From contig JAILMQ010000027.1 of assembly GCA_024692605.1 (NCBI GenBank), forward strand, positions 1 through 47,901: a stretch of DNA of 47,901 nucleotides. Reading direction: 5' to 3'. Below the pieces are notes generated by a model. The model was not told where the DNA came from. It did not search any database and worked only from the letters and a program-made list of their open reading frames with translations. Both the position numbers and the translations under genes were made by a program. Positions 36,001-43,549 of this stretch are shown here, one piece after another. The stretch's first letter is position 1. Each line of letters starts with the position of its first letter. This DNA is from Eubacterium sp. (lineage in GTDB: Bacteria; Bacillota; Clostridia; Lachnospirales; Lachnospiraceae).

Positions 36001-37391
36001 GTCTGGAAGAATTAAGCTCGAAAAAGAAGAATTCAGAAAAGGCATTTAACGATTATTCAACCAAACAGGCAAGACTGGACGGAAGTATCAGCTATGCAAA
36101 GGAACGCCTTGTAAACGAATATGGAAACGAGGCTCTTATAGAATTGGAAAAAGGAGATCTTCCGGAGGATATTGAAACCCTTGCAAAGGAGAAAAAGGCT
36201 GTTCTGGATAGATGTAATGATGACCTCATTAATGCCAGAAAGAAGCTGAAGGAGTTTAATGAACTATCAAGAGGAAATGATGATCTTCTCAGACTTGCTT
36301 CCAGAATAGTAGAGACCAACAAGATAGATGTTTCAAGAATAGATGTCAGAGACAATATGGAAGGAATAAGAGAAGACTTTGATGCCTTCCTCCTTAAGTA
36401 TGACAAGGTTACAAAGACCATCGACAGAGCAAAGTCAGATATGCTGAAGGTTAAGCTTAAGGTTTATGAATCTCTGAATGAGTTAAATGTATCGGAACTG
36501 GCTGCATCAATAAGGGATGATGTGGTAATTCCTGAAAACTTCAAAGATGCAGAAGGACTTCTTAAGAGACTTAACGAGGTTATCGAGATTATTGTTCTTG
36601 AAAAGGAAAGAATCGAGAAGAGTCTTGAAGGAATGCAGCAGCTTAAGGACAGCTTTGTTGAACAGTGCGTTGAGAGATGTCTGGATGTCAGAACTGAACT
36701 TGATAAGCTCACAAAGCTTTCTGAAATCAGTGTAGGTGATACCAGAGTTCAGATGATAAAACTCAGCATTCCATACGTAAAGGATGAATTCATTAAAGAC
36801 AGAATGTCTGAATATATTGATAAGATTGTTGACGAAGTTGATAAGAAGGATACCGACAGCGAGAGACTTAAGCTTCTGAACAGCAGTCTTTCAATGAAAA
36901 AGATGTTCTCTGTAATTGTTACAGATATGTCCAAGATAAGGCTTATGCTTTATAAGAGAGAACGAATCAAGGAACAGAGCAGATATCTGAAGTATGAGGA
37001 GGCTGTAGGAAGTACAGGTCAGTCTCAGGGTATTTACATACAGTTCCTGATCTCAATAATCAATTATATTGCAGGAATGTATGCAGTTACAGATACTACA
37101 TCCAGATCAAAAACATTATTTATAGATAACCCCTTCGGTGCTGCGAAGGACATCTACATATGGGAGCCGATCTTCAAGCTTCTGGAGGAGAATAATTGTC
37201 AGCTAATAGTTCCTGCCCGTGGAGCAACACCTGAGATCACAGGCAGATTCGATATCAATTATATCCTTGGCCAGCAGATGACAGGAAACAGAACAACTAC
37301 GGTTGTTGTTGATTTCAGCAGCAAGACAAAGGGTGAAGAACTGGAGTATAAGGATCTGGATTATGAACAGCAGACCTTTGACTTCATCTAA
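32994..37391 (+). CDS. JetC-like / MukB-like SMC ATPase
   Basis: A 1465-residue SMC-type ATPase. The N-terminal head has a P-loop LANGGGKS (Lys43), preceded by INRIRVNNVKYNFGTQ. Long coiled coils cover about residues 290-590 and 760-1250, rich in Glu/Lys/Leu. They flank a globular hinge-like part (about 600-750, RHGADAMFGMDYISALPDDM and onward). The C-terminal head holds a signature-like STGQSQG (1340-1346) and Walker B TLFIDNPFG. There the usual catalytic Glu after Asp1378 is Asn1379. The C-terminus has RGATPEITGRFDINYILGQ. Length and architecture fit MukB/MksB/JetC rather than Smc or SbcC. It would encircle or extrude DNA with the two upstream proteins. A 17-base gap leads to the radical-SAM-like gene. 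Confidence 0.82.
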   Translation: MPSINRIRVNNVKYNFGTQSYDDFSMRMYGRNTLYDLANGGGKSVLMLLLMQNLIPNSTLDDKQPIEKLFRDCGNTVIHSLIEWKLDECDIKDGLRYMTTGFAAKRAATTDEEREDGTAQIEYFNYVIFYRDYNRNDIVNLPLTKEKENISYKALRNYLHDLARNDKNIIVRLFDRKGEYQKFIAEYGLYESHWEIIRGINKTEGHVRTYFETNYKTTRRVIEDLLIEEIIEKAYLAKTDRETDKTESTVSLLMTIQEELKVLAEKKRGIQVYDHEQELIQLLIDRIESFMELYREQEGLAQECGKVYVTLESEKEKREERLNAANANVENAEQNLKNTKLQLDIISIVKELREYENLKRKSDEISGYIEKLEEEIKSEDENYRFRQAASEYTELKKAIEQLEKISIKRDDISKEAGDIYAVVANIRDRLDKNKEKSETQLKALSERANALEEDIQLKKKQLAEGETELAVIRSRQEYIKDDLKSRNSSLSELEKGLSQVMIGKPAELITEMQTKLGGHEKELQETDAKLISIRQESDEIRQKLEDEKINLSILHQQIEELEEKSVEFGKNKNKFKAISKIYTGNEAASPEVLAEELSERVTAGIVKIYEMKQKMEVLNKKEASLREGRLIQPTSSVEKVKEYLSTRHGADAMFGMDYISALPDDMKSRILERLPGIPYGVVVRNLDKICDDPGIKELDIDEEIVLYDRDGLENASLIAGEGVEIIRREKEFFISPKSVVTKLDILGEEQTTFGEEIRSNEDTLETLREDLDFVRMYIAGGYDKLTQRLEEARIRERDMERLLGDLEAKLKDNEKQERTLAEKEETIRKNLEISLNDISVLNEMASYYNLISDLEKQDKSLEADKNRIRKNIENISDELGKQEIKLLELKTACDNLREELATQENRWENRFAAYYVEDTAFPMINKSLPELETAFDNALGNDLNNPLSLEKEKMLRDNLNNTIEKQESIIRNLGVDIERLRSADDENALPVVSRELLEKSRAGLEELSSKKKNSEKAFNDYSTKQARLDGSISYAKERLVNEYGNEALIELEKGDLPEDIETLAKEKKAVLDRCNDDLINARKKLKEFNELSRGNDDLLRLASRIVETNKIDVSRIDVRDNMEGIREDFDAFLLKYDKVTKTIDRAKSDMLKVKLKVYESLNELNVSELAASIRDDVVIPENFKDAEGLLKRLNEVIEIIVLEKERIEKSLEGMQQLKDSFVEQCVERCLDVRTELDKLTKLSEISVGDTRVQMIKLSIPYVKDEFIKDRMSEYIDKIVDEVDKKDTDSERLKLLNSSLSMKKMFSVIVTDMSKIRLMLYKRERIKEQSRYLKYEEAVGSTGQSQGIYIQFLISIINYIAGMYAVTDTTSRSKTLFIDNPFGAAKDIYIWEPIFKLLEENNCQLIVPARGATPEITGRFDINYILGQQMTGNRTTTVVVDFSSKTKGEELEYKDLDYEQQTFDFI

Positions 37392-37408
37392 TTATTAACG
37401 GAGTAATT

Positions 37409-38278
37409 ATGTATATTATTGAAAGCCGAAATATTCTTACACCACAAAACGGACTAAACTTATATCGTGGCCGGACTCAGGACAGTATTCTGCTTACGGA
37501 GATAGCGGGAAGCGATTCCATGGACCTGGGAGTGAAAACTGATGCTCCTGAGCTTCTTGCCGGGGTATTAAAAGCCAGACGTAATAAAGGAATCATAATT
37601 CTGGGAAATATGGGAGATCCATATAATAAATACGAGGAAGAATATTTACTTACCCGAAATTCCCTTAAGGTTATAGAGAATTATGATCATGGTGTAATAA
37701 TAAGTACATATCAGAATAGAATACTTAGAGATATTGATGTACTGAAAGGAATATCCCGAAAGACAAAATGTGTTGTAGAAATCAAAATTCCAACCCTTGA
37801 TGATGATAAACTAAAAAAGATTGACGGACCGGAGACACTGGGAAGTGAAGACAGACTTAGACTCATTAGGAATCTCAGGAAAGAGGGGATTGATGTTATT
37901 GCAACCATGTATCCTATAATACCTTTCGTAAATGATGATGAAAAAGATATTATTAATTTGATTCAAAAACTTGCGGAGTGTGATATTATTGGAATAGACC
38001 TTGCAGACATGAGACTGGCGGTTAAAAAATCCGTAAGGGATTTCTTCTATAAGCAGTACGAGAAAAGATTTCCTAAGGAATATGAGATGTATGTCAGCAG
38101 GAATGATAAACCGGGAGAACTTCTTCCGGAGAACAGAACAGCTATTCTTGCTGAAACAGAAAAGATATGTAAAGAACTGGGCATAATGTATGAGTCCAAA
38201 ACAATAAAAGCCTGGAAACGGCAGTATGAGAATAAAACTACAGGAGAGCAGATGTCCCTTTTTGACTTTGCTAAGTAG
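37409..38278 (+). CDS. radical SAM (spore photoproduct lyase type) homologue lacking the Fe-S cysteines
   Basis: The 289 residues follow the SPL-like radical SAM family (COG1533-type) along their length: NGLNLYRG, DAPELLAGVLKARRNKGIIILGNMGDPYNKYE (normal GxMxDPY pattern), LTRNSLKVIENYDHGVIISTYQNRILRDIDVLK, PIIPFVNDDEKDI and a GEQMSLFDF end. Where the family has YRGCxxxCxxC, this protein reads YRGRTQDSILL: the three cluster cysteines are Arg22, Ser26 and Leu29. No other CX3CX2C exists in the chain. It cannot bind the radical SAM cluster as usual. The reading frame is intact with a GGAG ribosome site, so it is not an obvious pseudogene. It takes the place where JetD would be. Function unknown; a SAM- or nucleic-acid-binding role is speculation. 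Confidence 0.8.
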   Translation: MYIIESRNILTPQNGLNLYRGRTQDSILLTEIAGSDSMDLGVKTDAPELLAGVLKARRNKGIIILGNMGDPYNKYEEEYLLTRNSLKVIENYDHGVIISTYQNRILRDIDVLKGISRKTKCVVEIKIPTLDDDKLKKIDGPETLGSEDRLRLIRNLRKEGIDVIATMYPIIPFVNDDEKDIINLIQKLAECDIIGIDLADMRLAVKKSVRDFFYKQYEKRFPKEYEMYVSRNDKPGELLPENRTAILAETEKICKELGIMYESKTIKAWKRQYENKTTGEQMSLFDFAK

Positions 38279-38319
38279 TTGATTATATATAGCAATTGAT
38301 TGTAATTAAGGAGGAAAAA

Positions 38320-39495
38320 ATGGATTACAACAAGGCAAGTTTAAAGATGCACGAGGATAACAGTGGAAAGCTTGAGGTAGCTCTTAAGGTGAAACTGGAG
38401 AATAAAGATGATCTGTCAACAGCCTATACCCCGGGCGTGGCAGAGCCTTGCAGAAAGATTGCAGAGAACCCTGACGATGCATACAAGTATACTCTTAAAG
38501 CCAATACTGTAGCAGTAGTATCAGACGGAACAGCTGTACTTGGATTAGGTGATATCGGTCCTTTGGCAGCAATCCCTGTAATGGAAGGTAAATCAGTACT
38601 TTTCAAAAAGTTTGGAAATGTAGACGCATTTCCTATCTGTATAGATACAAAGGATACTGAGGAAATAATAGAGACAGTTAAGAGACTGGCACCATCTTTT
38701 GGTGGTATCAATCTCGAGGATATCTCAGCACCAAGGTGCTTTGAGATAGAGAGAAGACTTAAGGAAGAACTTGATATCCCTGTATTTCATGATGATCAGC
38801 ATGGTACTGCAATTGTAGTTGCTGCAGGCCTTACTAATGCTTTTAAGATAGTAAACAAAAAATGGGAAGATATAAGCGCAGTAATAAGTGGAGCGGGTTC
38901 AGCAGGAATTTCAATCTGCAAGCTCCTTCAGAGCTTCGGAATCGGAAATGTAGTACTTGTTGACAGTAAAGGAGCACTTGTTGATGGTGATCCAAGACTG
39001 AATCCGGCAAAGCAGGAAATTGCCGCAGTTACAAATAAGAATAAGGAAAGTGGAAGTCTTGCAGATGTATTAAAAGGTAAGGATGTATTCATCGGTGTTT
39101 CTGCTCCGGGACTTGTTACAGCTGAGATGGTACGCAGCATGGCTGATGATCCTATTGTCTTTGCCATGGCTAATCCAACACCTGAAATAATGCCTGATGA
39201 AGCAAAGGCGGGTGGGGCAAGGATTATTGCTACAGGAAGATCAGATTTCCCTAACCAGATTAATAATGTTCTGGTATTCCCGGGAATCTTCAGAGGTGCT
39301 CTTGATGCAAGAGCAACGGCTATTACAGAACCTATGAAGGAGGCTGCAGCAAGAGCAATCGCTTCAATAGTTAAAGATGATGAATTAAACGAGGAGTATA
39401 TTATTCCGGATGCATTTAATGAAAATGTTGCTAAGGTGGTTGCGGCAGCAGTAGCCGAAGAAGCAAAGCGTTCCGGGATTTCGAGGATCTCATAA
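38320..39495 (+). CDS. malic enzyme (malate dehydrogenase, decarboxylating)
   Basis: Oxidative decarboxylation of malate to pyruvate with NAD(P). The start is ATG 38320, since AAGGAGG precedes it; the ORF track begins eight codons upstream at TTG. The 391-residue length matches the small bacterial form. Motifs: TAYTPGVAEPC, VAVVSDGTAVLGLGDIGPLAAIPVMEGK, NLEDISAPRCFEIE, FHDDQHGTAIV (metal and substrate binding) and the Rossmann ISGAGSAGISICKLL. With citrate synthase and the aconitase-like protein it suggests C4/C6 acid metabolism. It is preceded by a short gap without a clear terminator after the radical SAM homologue. Confidence 0.96.
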   Translation: MDYNKASLKMHEDNSGKLEVALKVKLENKDDLSTAYTPGVAEPCRKIAENPDDAYKYTLKANTVAVVSDGTAVLGLGDIGPLAAIPVMEGKSVLFKKFGNVDAFPICIDTKDTEEIIETVKRLAPSFGGINLEDISAPRCFEIERRLKEELDIPVFHDDQHGTAIVVAAGLTNAFKIVNKKWEDISAVISGAGSAGISICKLLQSFGIGNVVLVDSKGALVDGDPRLNPAKQEIAAVTNKNKESGSLADVLKGKDVFIGVSAPGLVTAEMVRSMADDPIVFAMANPTPEIMPDEAKAGGARIIATGRSDFPNQINNVLVFPGIFRGALDARATAITEPMKEAAARAIASIVKDDELNEEYIIPDAFNENVAKVVAAAVAEEAKRSGISRIS

Positions 39496-39514
39496 AGGAT
39501 AGTGAGGTTAATCA

Positions 39515-41566
39515 ATGTCTTTAGAACTATATGAAAAAGCCAGGAAGATGGGGCTTAAGGCGTACAAACAGGATGTGTCTAAACAGAAACAGCCATATCT
39601 TCCGGTTCTGGATGAATTAATAAATAAGGATGATGTTTCCAGTGATGTGTCTCTGGGTCTTGTTGATATACCTTTGGACAGAGTTGTGGGAACCAGTAAT
39701 GCCGGAAGAACCCAGGCCTTTGCATCCAACTTCATGCCACTTATGGATGAAAAGACAGAGTTCTGTGCCAAGTGGTCATCACTTTGCGATTCACATCTTG
39801 AGGAGGGTATTCATGATGCCATCAAGGTATATGAGTATCTGAACTATTATTATGTCGTTGAAGGTAATAAAAGAGTCAGTGTTCTGAAATTCTTTGAAGC
39901 AGATTCAATTCCTGCTTTTGTTACCCGAAAGGTTCCTAAATACGACGAAACAAATAATGAAATAAAAATATATTACGAGTTCATGGATTTTAATAAGAAG
40001 ACCGGAGTGAATTTTATCTGGTTTTCAAAACCGGGCAGCTATAGCCAGCTTATAGAAGAAGTAAATATCGCTGAGAAGCATGGTGGAGAAGTTGGAGTTT
40101 CTGAGGAGATTTCCAGTATAGGAACGGCAGCTGATACAGCTGATGGCTCGGGAATTGCCCTTAGATCACAGGAATCAAAGATATGGAGTGAGGATACACT
40201 TCTGGAACTGAAGGCGGCCTACAGGAGATTCGACAAGGCCTTTAAGGCCAGAGGTGGACAGCATCTGGAGAATATTACAACAGGTGACGCGTTCCTTACA
40301 TTTATCAAACTTCAGGGCTTTGATACCATCTGCGACATGGGACTGGAGGTAATCCAAAGTGAGATAACTGCCATGTGGCAGGAGTTTCTTGTTATAAATG
40401 ACAGCAACGATGTTGAGGTTTCACTCACACCGCCGGAAGAAAAGAAGAAGGTATTTTCTCATATTCTTTCTTCCATGTATTCAGCTTCAAGACCACTTAA
40501 AGTTGCTTTCGTTTATAGTACAGATCCTTCTCAGTCAGACTGGTTTTATGGACATGAACTGGGAAGAAATCATATAAAAGAAAAGTTTGGAGATAAGATA
40601 GTAACCTATAAGGTTACGACAGCGGTTAATGAGCAGGATGCCATCGAGATAATGGAAAACCTGATTGAAAAACAGAAGGTGGATGTTATCTTTACTCCTA
40701 TTACCCAGCTTGTTGATGCCAGCCTGAAATGTGCCATAAAGTATCCGAATGTTAAGATACTGAACTGTTCACTTAATACATCTCACAGATATATCAGAAT
40801 GTATGATGCCAGGTTGTATGAAGCAAAGTTCCTTTCGGGAATGGTTGCAGGGGCACTGACAGAAACAGATAAGATTGGTTATCTTGCAGAGTATCCGGTG
40901 TTTGGTATAACCGCAAATATTAATGCATTTGCTCAGGGGGCTAAAATGGTTAATCCCCGGGCGAAGATTTATTTGAAGTGGAGAGCACTGAAGAGTACAG
41001 AGTTAGTAGAAGACCTTTACCATGAGTTTTATGAGGAAGGAATTGATTTTGTATCAGATCAGGATATGATAACTCCTAACAGAGCTTCAAGGAATTTCGG
41101 ACTTTACAGGGTTACTACAGAAGGCCCTCTTAATATGACCATGGCTACCTATAACTGGGGAGTTATGTACGAACGGATAATCAATATGATCATGCGTGGA
41201 GAATGGGACAATGCTGATGCTGAAAGTGAAAGTACACCTATCAATTACTGGTGGGGACTTTCTGCGGGAGTTGTGGATCTTATCCTTTCCGGAAAGGTTC
41301 CGGCCGGTACAAGGCGTCTTGTTAATACCATTAAAGAATTGATCATTGAAGACAGATTTCCGGTTTTTGGAGAAATATATTCCCAGGATGGAAAGCTTCG
41401 AAATGCCGAAGGTAATAAATTCGAAGTAGAGGATGTCATAAAAATGAACTGGCTCGCCGATAATGTGGTAGGTACTATTCCTGAGATAGATGAATTAAAG
41501 GAAGATGTAAAAGAAGTAGTTGAAATGAAGGGTATTCAGACTGAGAAAACTGATTCAGAGGAGTAG
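39515..41566 (+). CDS. ParB-like plus BMP (PnrA-like) domain fusion, cytoplasmic
   Basis: A 683-residue protein with two recognisable parts. Residues 40-150 resemble a ParB/Srx-type N-domain: LVDIPLDRVVGTSNAGR, then DAIKVYEYLNYYYVVEGNKRVSVLKFFEADSIPAFVTRKVP. From about residue 325 there is a basic membrane protein (BMP/PnrA-like) fold: PLKVAFVYSTDPSQSDWFYGHELG, VDVIFTPITQLVDASLKCA and FLSGMVAGALTETDKIGYLAEYPVFG. BMP proteins are normally nucleoside-binding lipoproteins of ABC transporters, but this one has no signal peptide and no transporter genes nearby, so it should be cytoplasmic. It could be a nucleoside or nucleotide sensor; that is inference. It is followed six bases later by a phosphoesterase gene. 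Confidence 0.75.
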   Translation: MSLELYEKARKMGLKAYKQDVSKQKQPYLPVLDELINKDDVSSDVSLGLVDIPLDRVVGTSNAGRTQAFASNFMPLMDEKTEFCAKWSSLCDSHLEEGIHDAIKVYEYLNYYYVVEGNKRVSVLKFFEADSIPAFVTRKVPKYDETNNEIKIYYEFMDFNKKTGVNFIWFSKPGSYSQLIEEVNIAEKHGGEVGVSEEISSIGTAADTADGSGIALRSQESKIWSEDTLLELKAAYRRFDKAFKARGGQHLENITTGDAFLTFIKLQGFDTICDMGLEVIQSEITAMWQEFLVINDSNDVEVSLTPPEEKKKVFSHILSSMYSASRPLKVAFVYSTDPSQSDWFYGHELGRNHIKEKFGDKIVTYKVTTAVNEQDAIEIMENLIEKQKVDVIFTPITQLVDASLKCAIKYPNVKILNCSLNTSHRYIRMYDARLYEAKFLSGMVAGALTETDKIGYLAEYPVFGITANINAFAQGAKMVNPRAKIYLKWRALKSTELVEDLYHEFYEEGIDFVSDQDMITPNRASRNFGLYRVTTEGPLNMTMATYNWGVMYERIINMIMRGEWDNADAESESTPINYWWGLSAGVVDLILSGKVPAGTRRLVNTIKELIIEDRFPVFGEIYSQDGKLRNAEGNKFEVEDVIKMNWLADNVVGTIPEIDELKEDVKEVVEMKGIQTEKTDSEE

Positions 41567-41571
41567 AGGAT

Positions 41572-42162
41572 ATGAGAATCCTTGCGTTGGCAGATGTTGA
41601 ATCTAAGTACTTATGGGATTTTTTTGAAAAAACTAAATTAGAGGGTATTGATCTCATTTTGTCAGCAGGGGATCTGGCACCGCAGTATCTGGAGTTTCTG
41701 GCTACATTTTCCGTTGCTCCTATTCTTTACGTGCATGGAAATCATGATGGATGTTATAAAGATACGCCGCCCCTTGGATGTATATGCGTGGATGATAAGA
41801 TATATGAATACCAGGGACTGAGAATTATGGGATTAGGCGGAAGCATGTGCTATAATTACAGTGGTTATCAGTATACAGATCGTCAGATGTGGTTAAGATA
41901 TGTTAAGCTCAGACCTAAAATAAGAAGGATTAAGGGAATAGATATTCTTCTGACACATTCCCCGGCGAAGGGCTTCCATGATGGATCTGATCTTCCTCAT
42001 ATGGGATTTGAATGCTTTAATTATATTCTGGATAAACATAAGCCCCAGCTTTTTGTTCATGGACATGTTCATCTGAGTTATGGGCGTGAGTTTAAACGAG
42101 AAGATGTTTACAATGATACAAGAGTAGTAAACGCATTTGAAAGATATATTATAGAAATATAA
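41572..42162 (+). CDS. calcineurin-like metallophosphoesterase
   Basis: A 196-residue phosphoesterase. Metal-binding motifs: ADVESKY (motif I, where DxH is normal, here DxE), LSAGDLAP, VHGNHDG, LLTHSPAKG and VHGHVH. The His-to-Glu change in motif I may alter metal preference, yet the other ligands are complete. The fold matches YfcE/YmdB-like small phosphoesterases; the substrate is unknown. It starts six bases after the BMP fusion gene, with GAGGATATG at the start, so the two are co-transcribed and probably work on related molecules. Confidence 0.88.
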   Translation: MRILALADVESKYLWDFFEKTKLEGIDLILSAGDLAPQYLEFLATFSVAPILYVHGNHDGCYKDTPPLGCICVDDKIYEYQGLRIMGLGGSMCYNYSGYQYTDRQMWLRYVKLRPKIRRIKGIDILLTHSPAKGFHDGSDLPHMGFECFNYILDKHKPQLFVHGHVHLSYGREFKREDVYNDTRVVNAFERYIIEI

Positions 42163-42184
42163 AACATTAAATAAGGAGTGTTTT

Positions 42185-43537
42185 ATGGAACAGAAATTTG
42201 AATTTGATAACTGGATAAAAGAATATGCCGGAAAATTCGGTGCAGATAAGATAGAACCGTCCCTTTATACAAAGTATGATGTTAAAAGAGGACTTCGTGA
42301 TTCAGATGGACGAGGTGTTCTTACCGGTCTTACCAATATATCTGACGTTTCCGGTTTCCGTGTGGAAGGAAATGAAAGAGTTCCTATTCCGGGTGAGCTT
42401 TATTACCAGGGTATAGATGTAAGAAAGCTGGTTAAAGGATTTCATGAAAGCAGACATGGTTTTGAAGAAACCGTATTCCTGCTCCTTTTTGGAGAGCTTC
42501 CTACACAGAGTGAACTGGATACATTTCTCCATCTTTTAGGTCAGATGAGACCTCTTCCGGAAAATTTCAACAGAGATGTTATCATGAAAGCTCCCAGTAA
42601 AAATATTATGAATATAATGCAGAGATGTGTGCTAACACTTTATTCATATGATGATAATCCTGATGATATAAGCATTGAACATGTACTGGCTCAGTCTCTC
42701 GGACTTATAGCCAGATTCCCGGTAATTGCAGCATATGGTTATCAGAGCTACAGACATAAGTTTATGGATTCCAGTCTTGTTGTTCATAGACCAAAGGCTG
42801 AGCTGTCTACAGCTGAAAATATCCTGAGACTTCTCAGACCGGATCCATCCTTCACAGATCTTGAAGCACAGGTTCTGGATATTGCATTGGTACTTCATGC
42901 CGAGCATGGTGGAGGTAATAACTCTTCCTTTACTACTCACGTTATTTCTACTACAGGTACCGATACCTATTCCACAGTTGCAGGTTCACTTGGTTCTCTT
43001 AAAGGACCAAGACATGGTGGTGCCAATCTTAAAGTTCAGCAGATGATTGCTGATCTTAAGGCAAATGTAACAGATACCGAAAGTGATGATCAGGTAAGAG
43101 ATTATCTGAGCAAGGTATTGAACAAAGAAGCATTTGACAAGAGAGGCCTTATATATGGAATGGGCCATGCTATCTATACCATATCAGATCCAAGAGCTGA
43201 GATACTGAAGGAATATGCCTGCAAGCTTTCAGAAGCAGAGGGATATGAAAAAGAGTTTGCACTTTATGACAGAGTGGAAAGAATTGCAAAGGATCTTATA
43301 ACAAACAGAAGAAATGTTCATAAGCCTGTCTGTGCAAATGTGGATCTTTACAGTGGATTTGTATATTCAGTACTTAAGATTCCTGTAGAGCTATTTACTC
43401 CTATATTCGCAATAGCACGTATAGCCGGTTGGTCAGCTCACAGAATTGAAGAGATTTCAAATAATGGAAAGATTATTCGTCCTGCATATAAATATGTAGG
43501 TCATCATAAAGATTATGTCCCAATTGATGAGAGGTAA
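42185..43537 (+). CDS. citrate synthase
   Basis: Condenses acetyl-CoA and oxaloacetate to citrate. 450 residues, of the longer Firmicutes type. Motifs: LYYQGIDVRKLVKGFHESRHGFEETVFLLLFGELP, HAEHGGGNNSSFTTHVISTTGTDTYSTVAGSLGSLKGPRHGGAN (catalytic His regions) and GMGHAIYTISDPRAE (His and Arg). The C-terminal half holds the usual FALYDRVERIAKD and VCANVDLYSGFVYSVL (catalytic Asp). A 2-methylcitrate synthase cannot be excluded, although no prp genes are nearby. GGAGTG precedes the ATG. It lies 22 bp after the phosphoesterase gene. Confidence 0.95.
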   Translation: MEQKFEFDNWIKEYAGKFGADKIEPSLYTKYDVKRGLRDSDGRGVLTGLTNISDVSGFRVEGNERVPIPGELYYQGIDVRKLVKGFHESRHGFEETVFLLLFGELPTQSELDTFLHLLGQMRPLPENFNRDVIMKAPSKNIMNIMQRCVLTLYSYDDNPDDISIEHVLAQSLGLIARFPVIAAYGYQSYRHKFMDSSLVVHRPKAELSTAENILRLLRPDPSFTDLEAQVLDIALVLHAEHGGGNNSSFTTHVISTTGTDTYSTVAGSLGSLKGPRHGGANLKVQQMIADLKANVTDTESDDQVRDYLSKVLNKEAFDKRGLIYGMGHAIYTISDPRAEILKEYACKLSEAEGYEKEFALYDRVERIAKDLITNRRNVHKPVCANVDLYSGFVYSVLKIPVELFTPIFAIARIAGWSAHRIEEISNNGKIIRPAYKYVGHHKDYVPIDER

Positions 43538-43549
43538 GGAGGCAGAAAG

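Noticed and set aside
37409-38278. Radical SAM homologue as a decaying pseudogene
   Set aside because: The frame is full length with a ribosome site and conserved ends. The three cysteine changes are substitutions, with no stop or frameshift.
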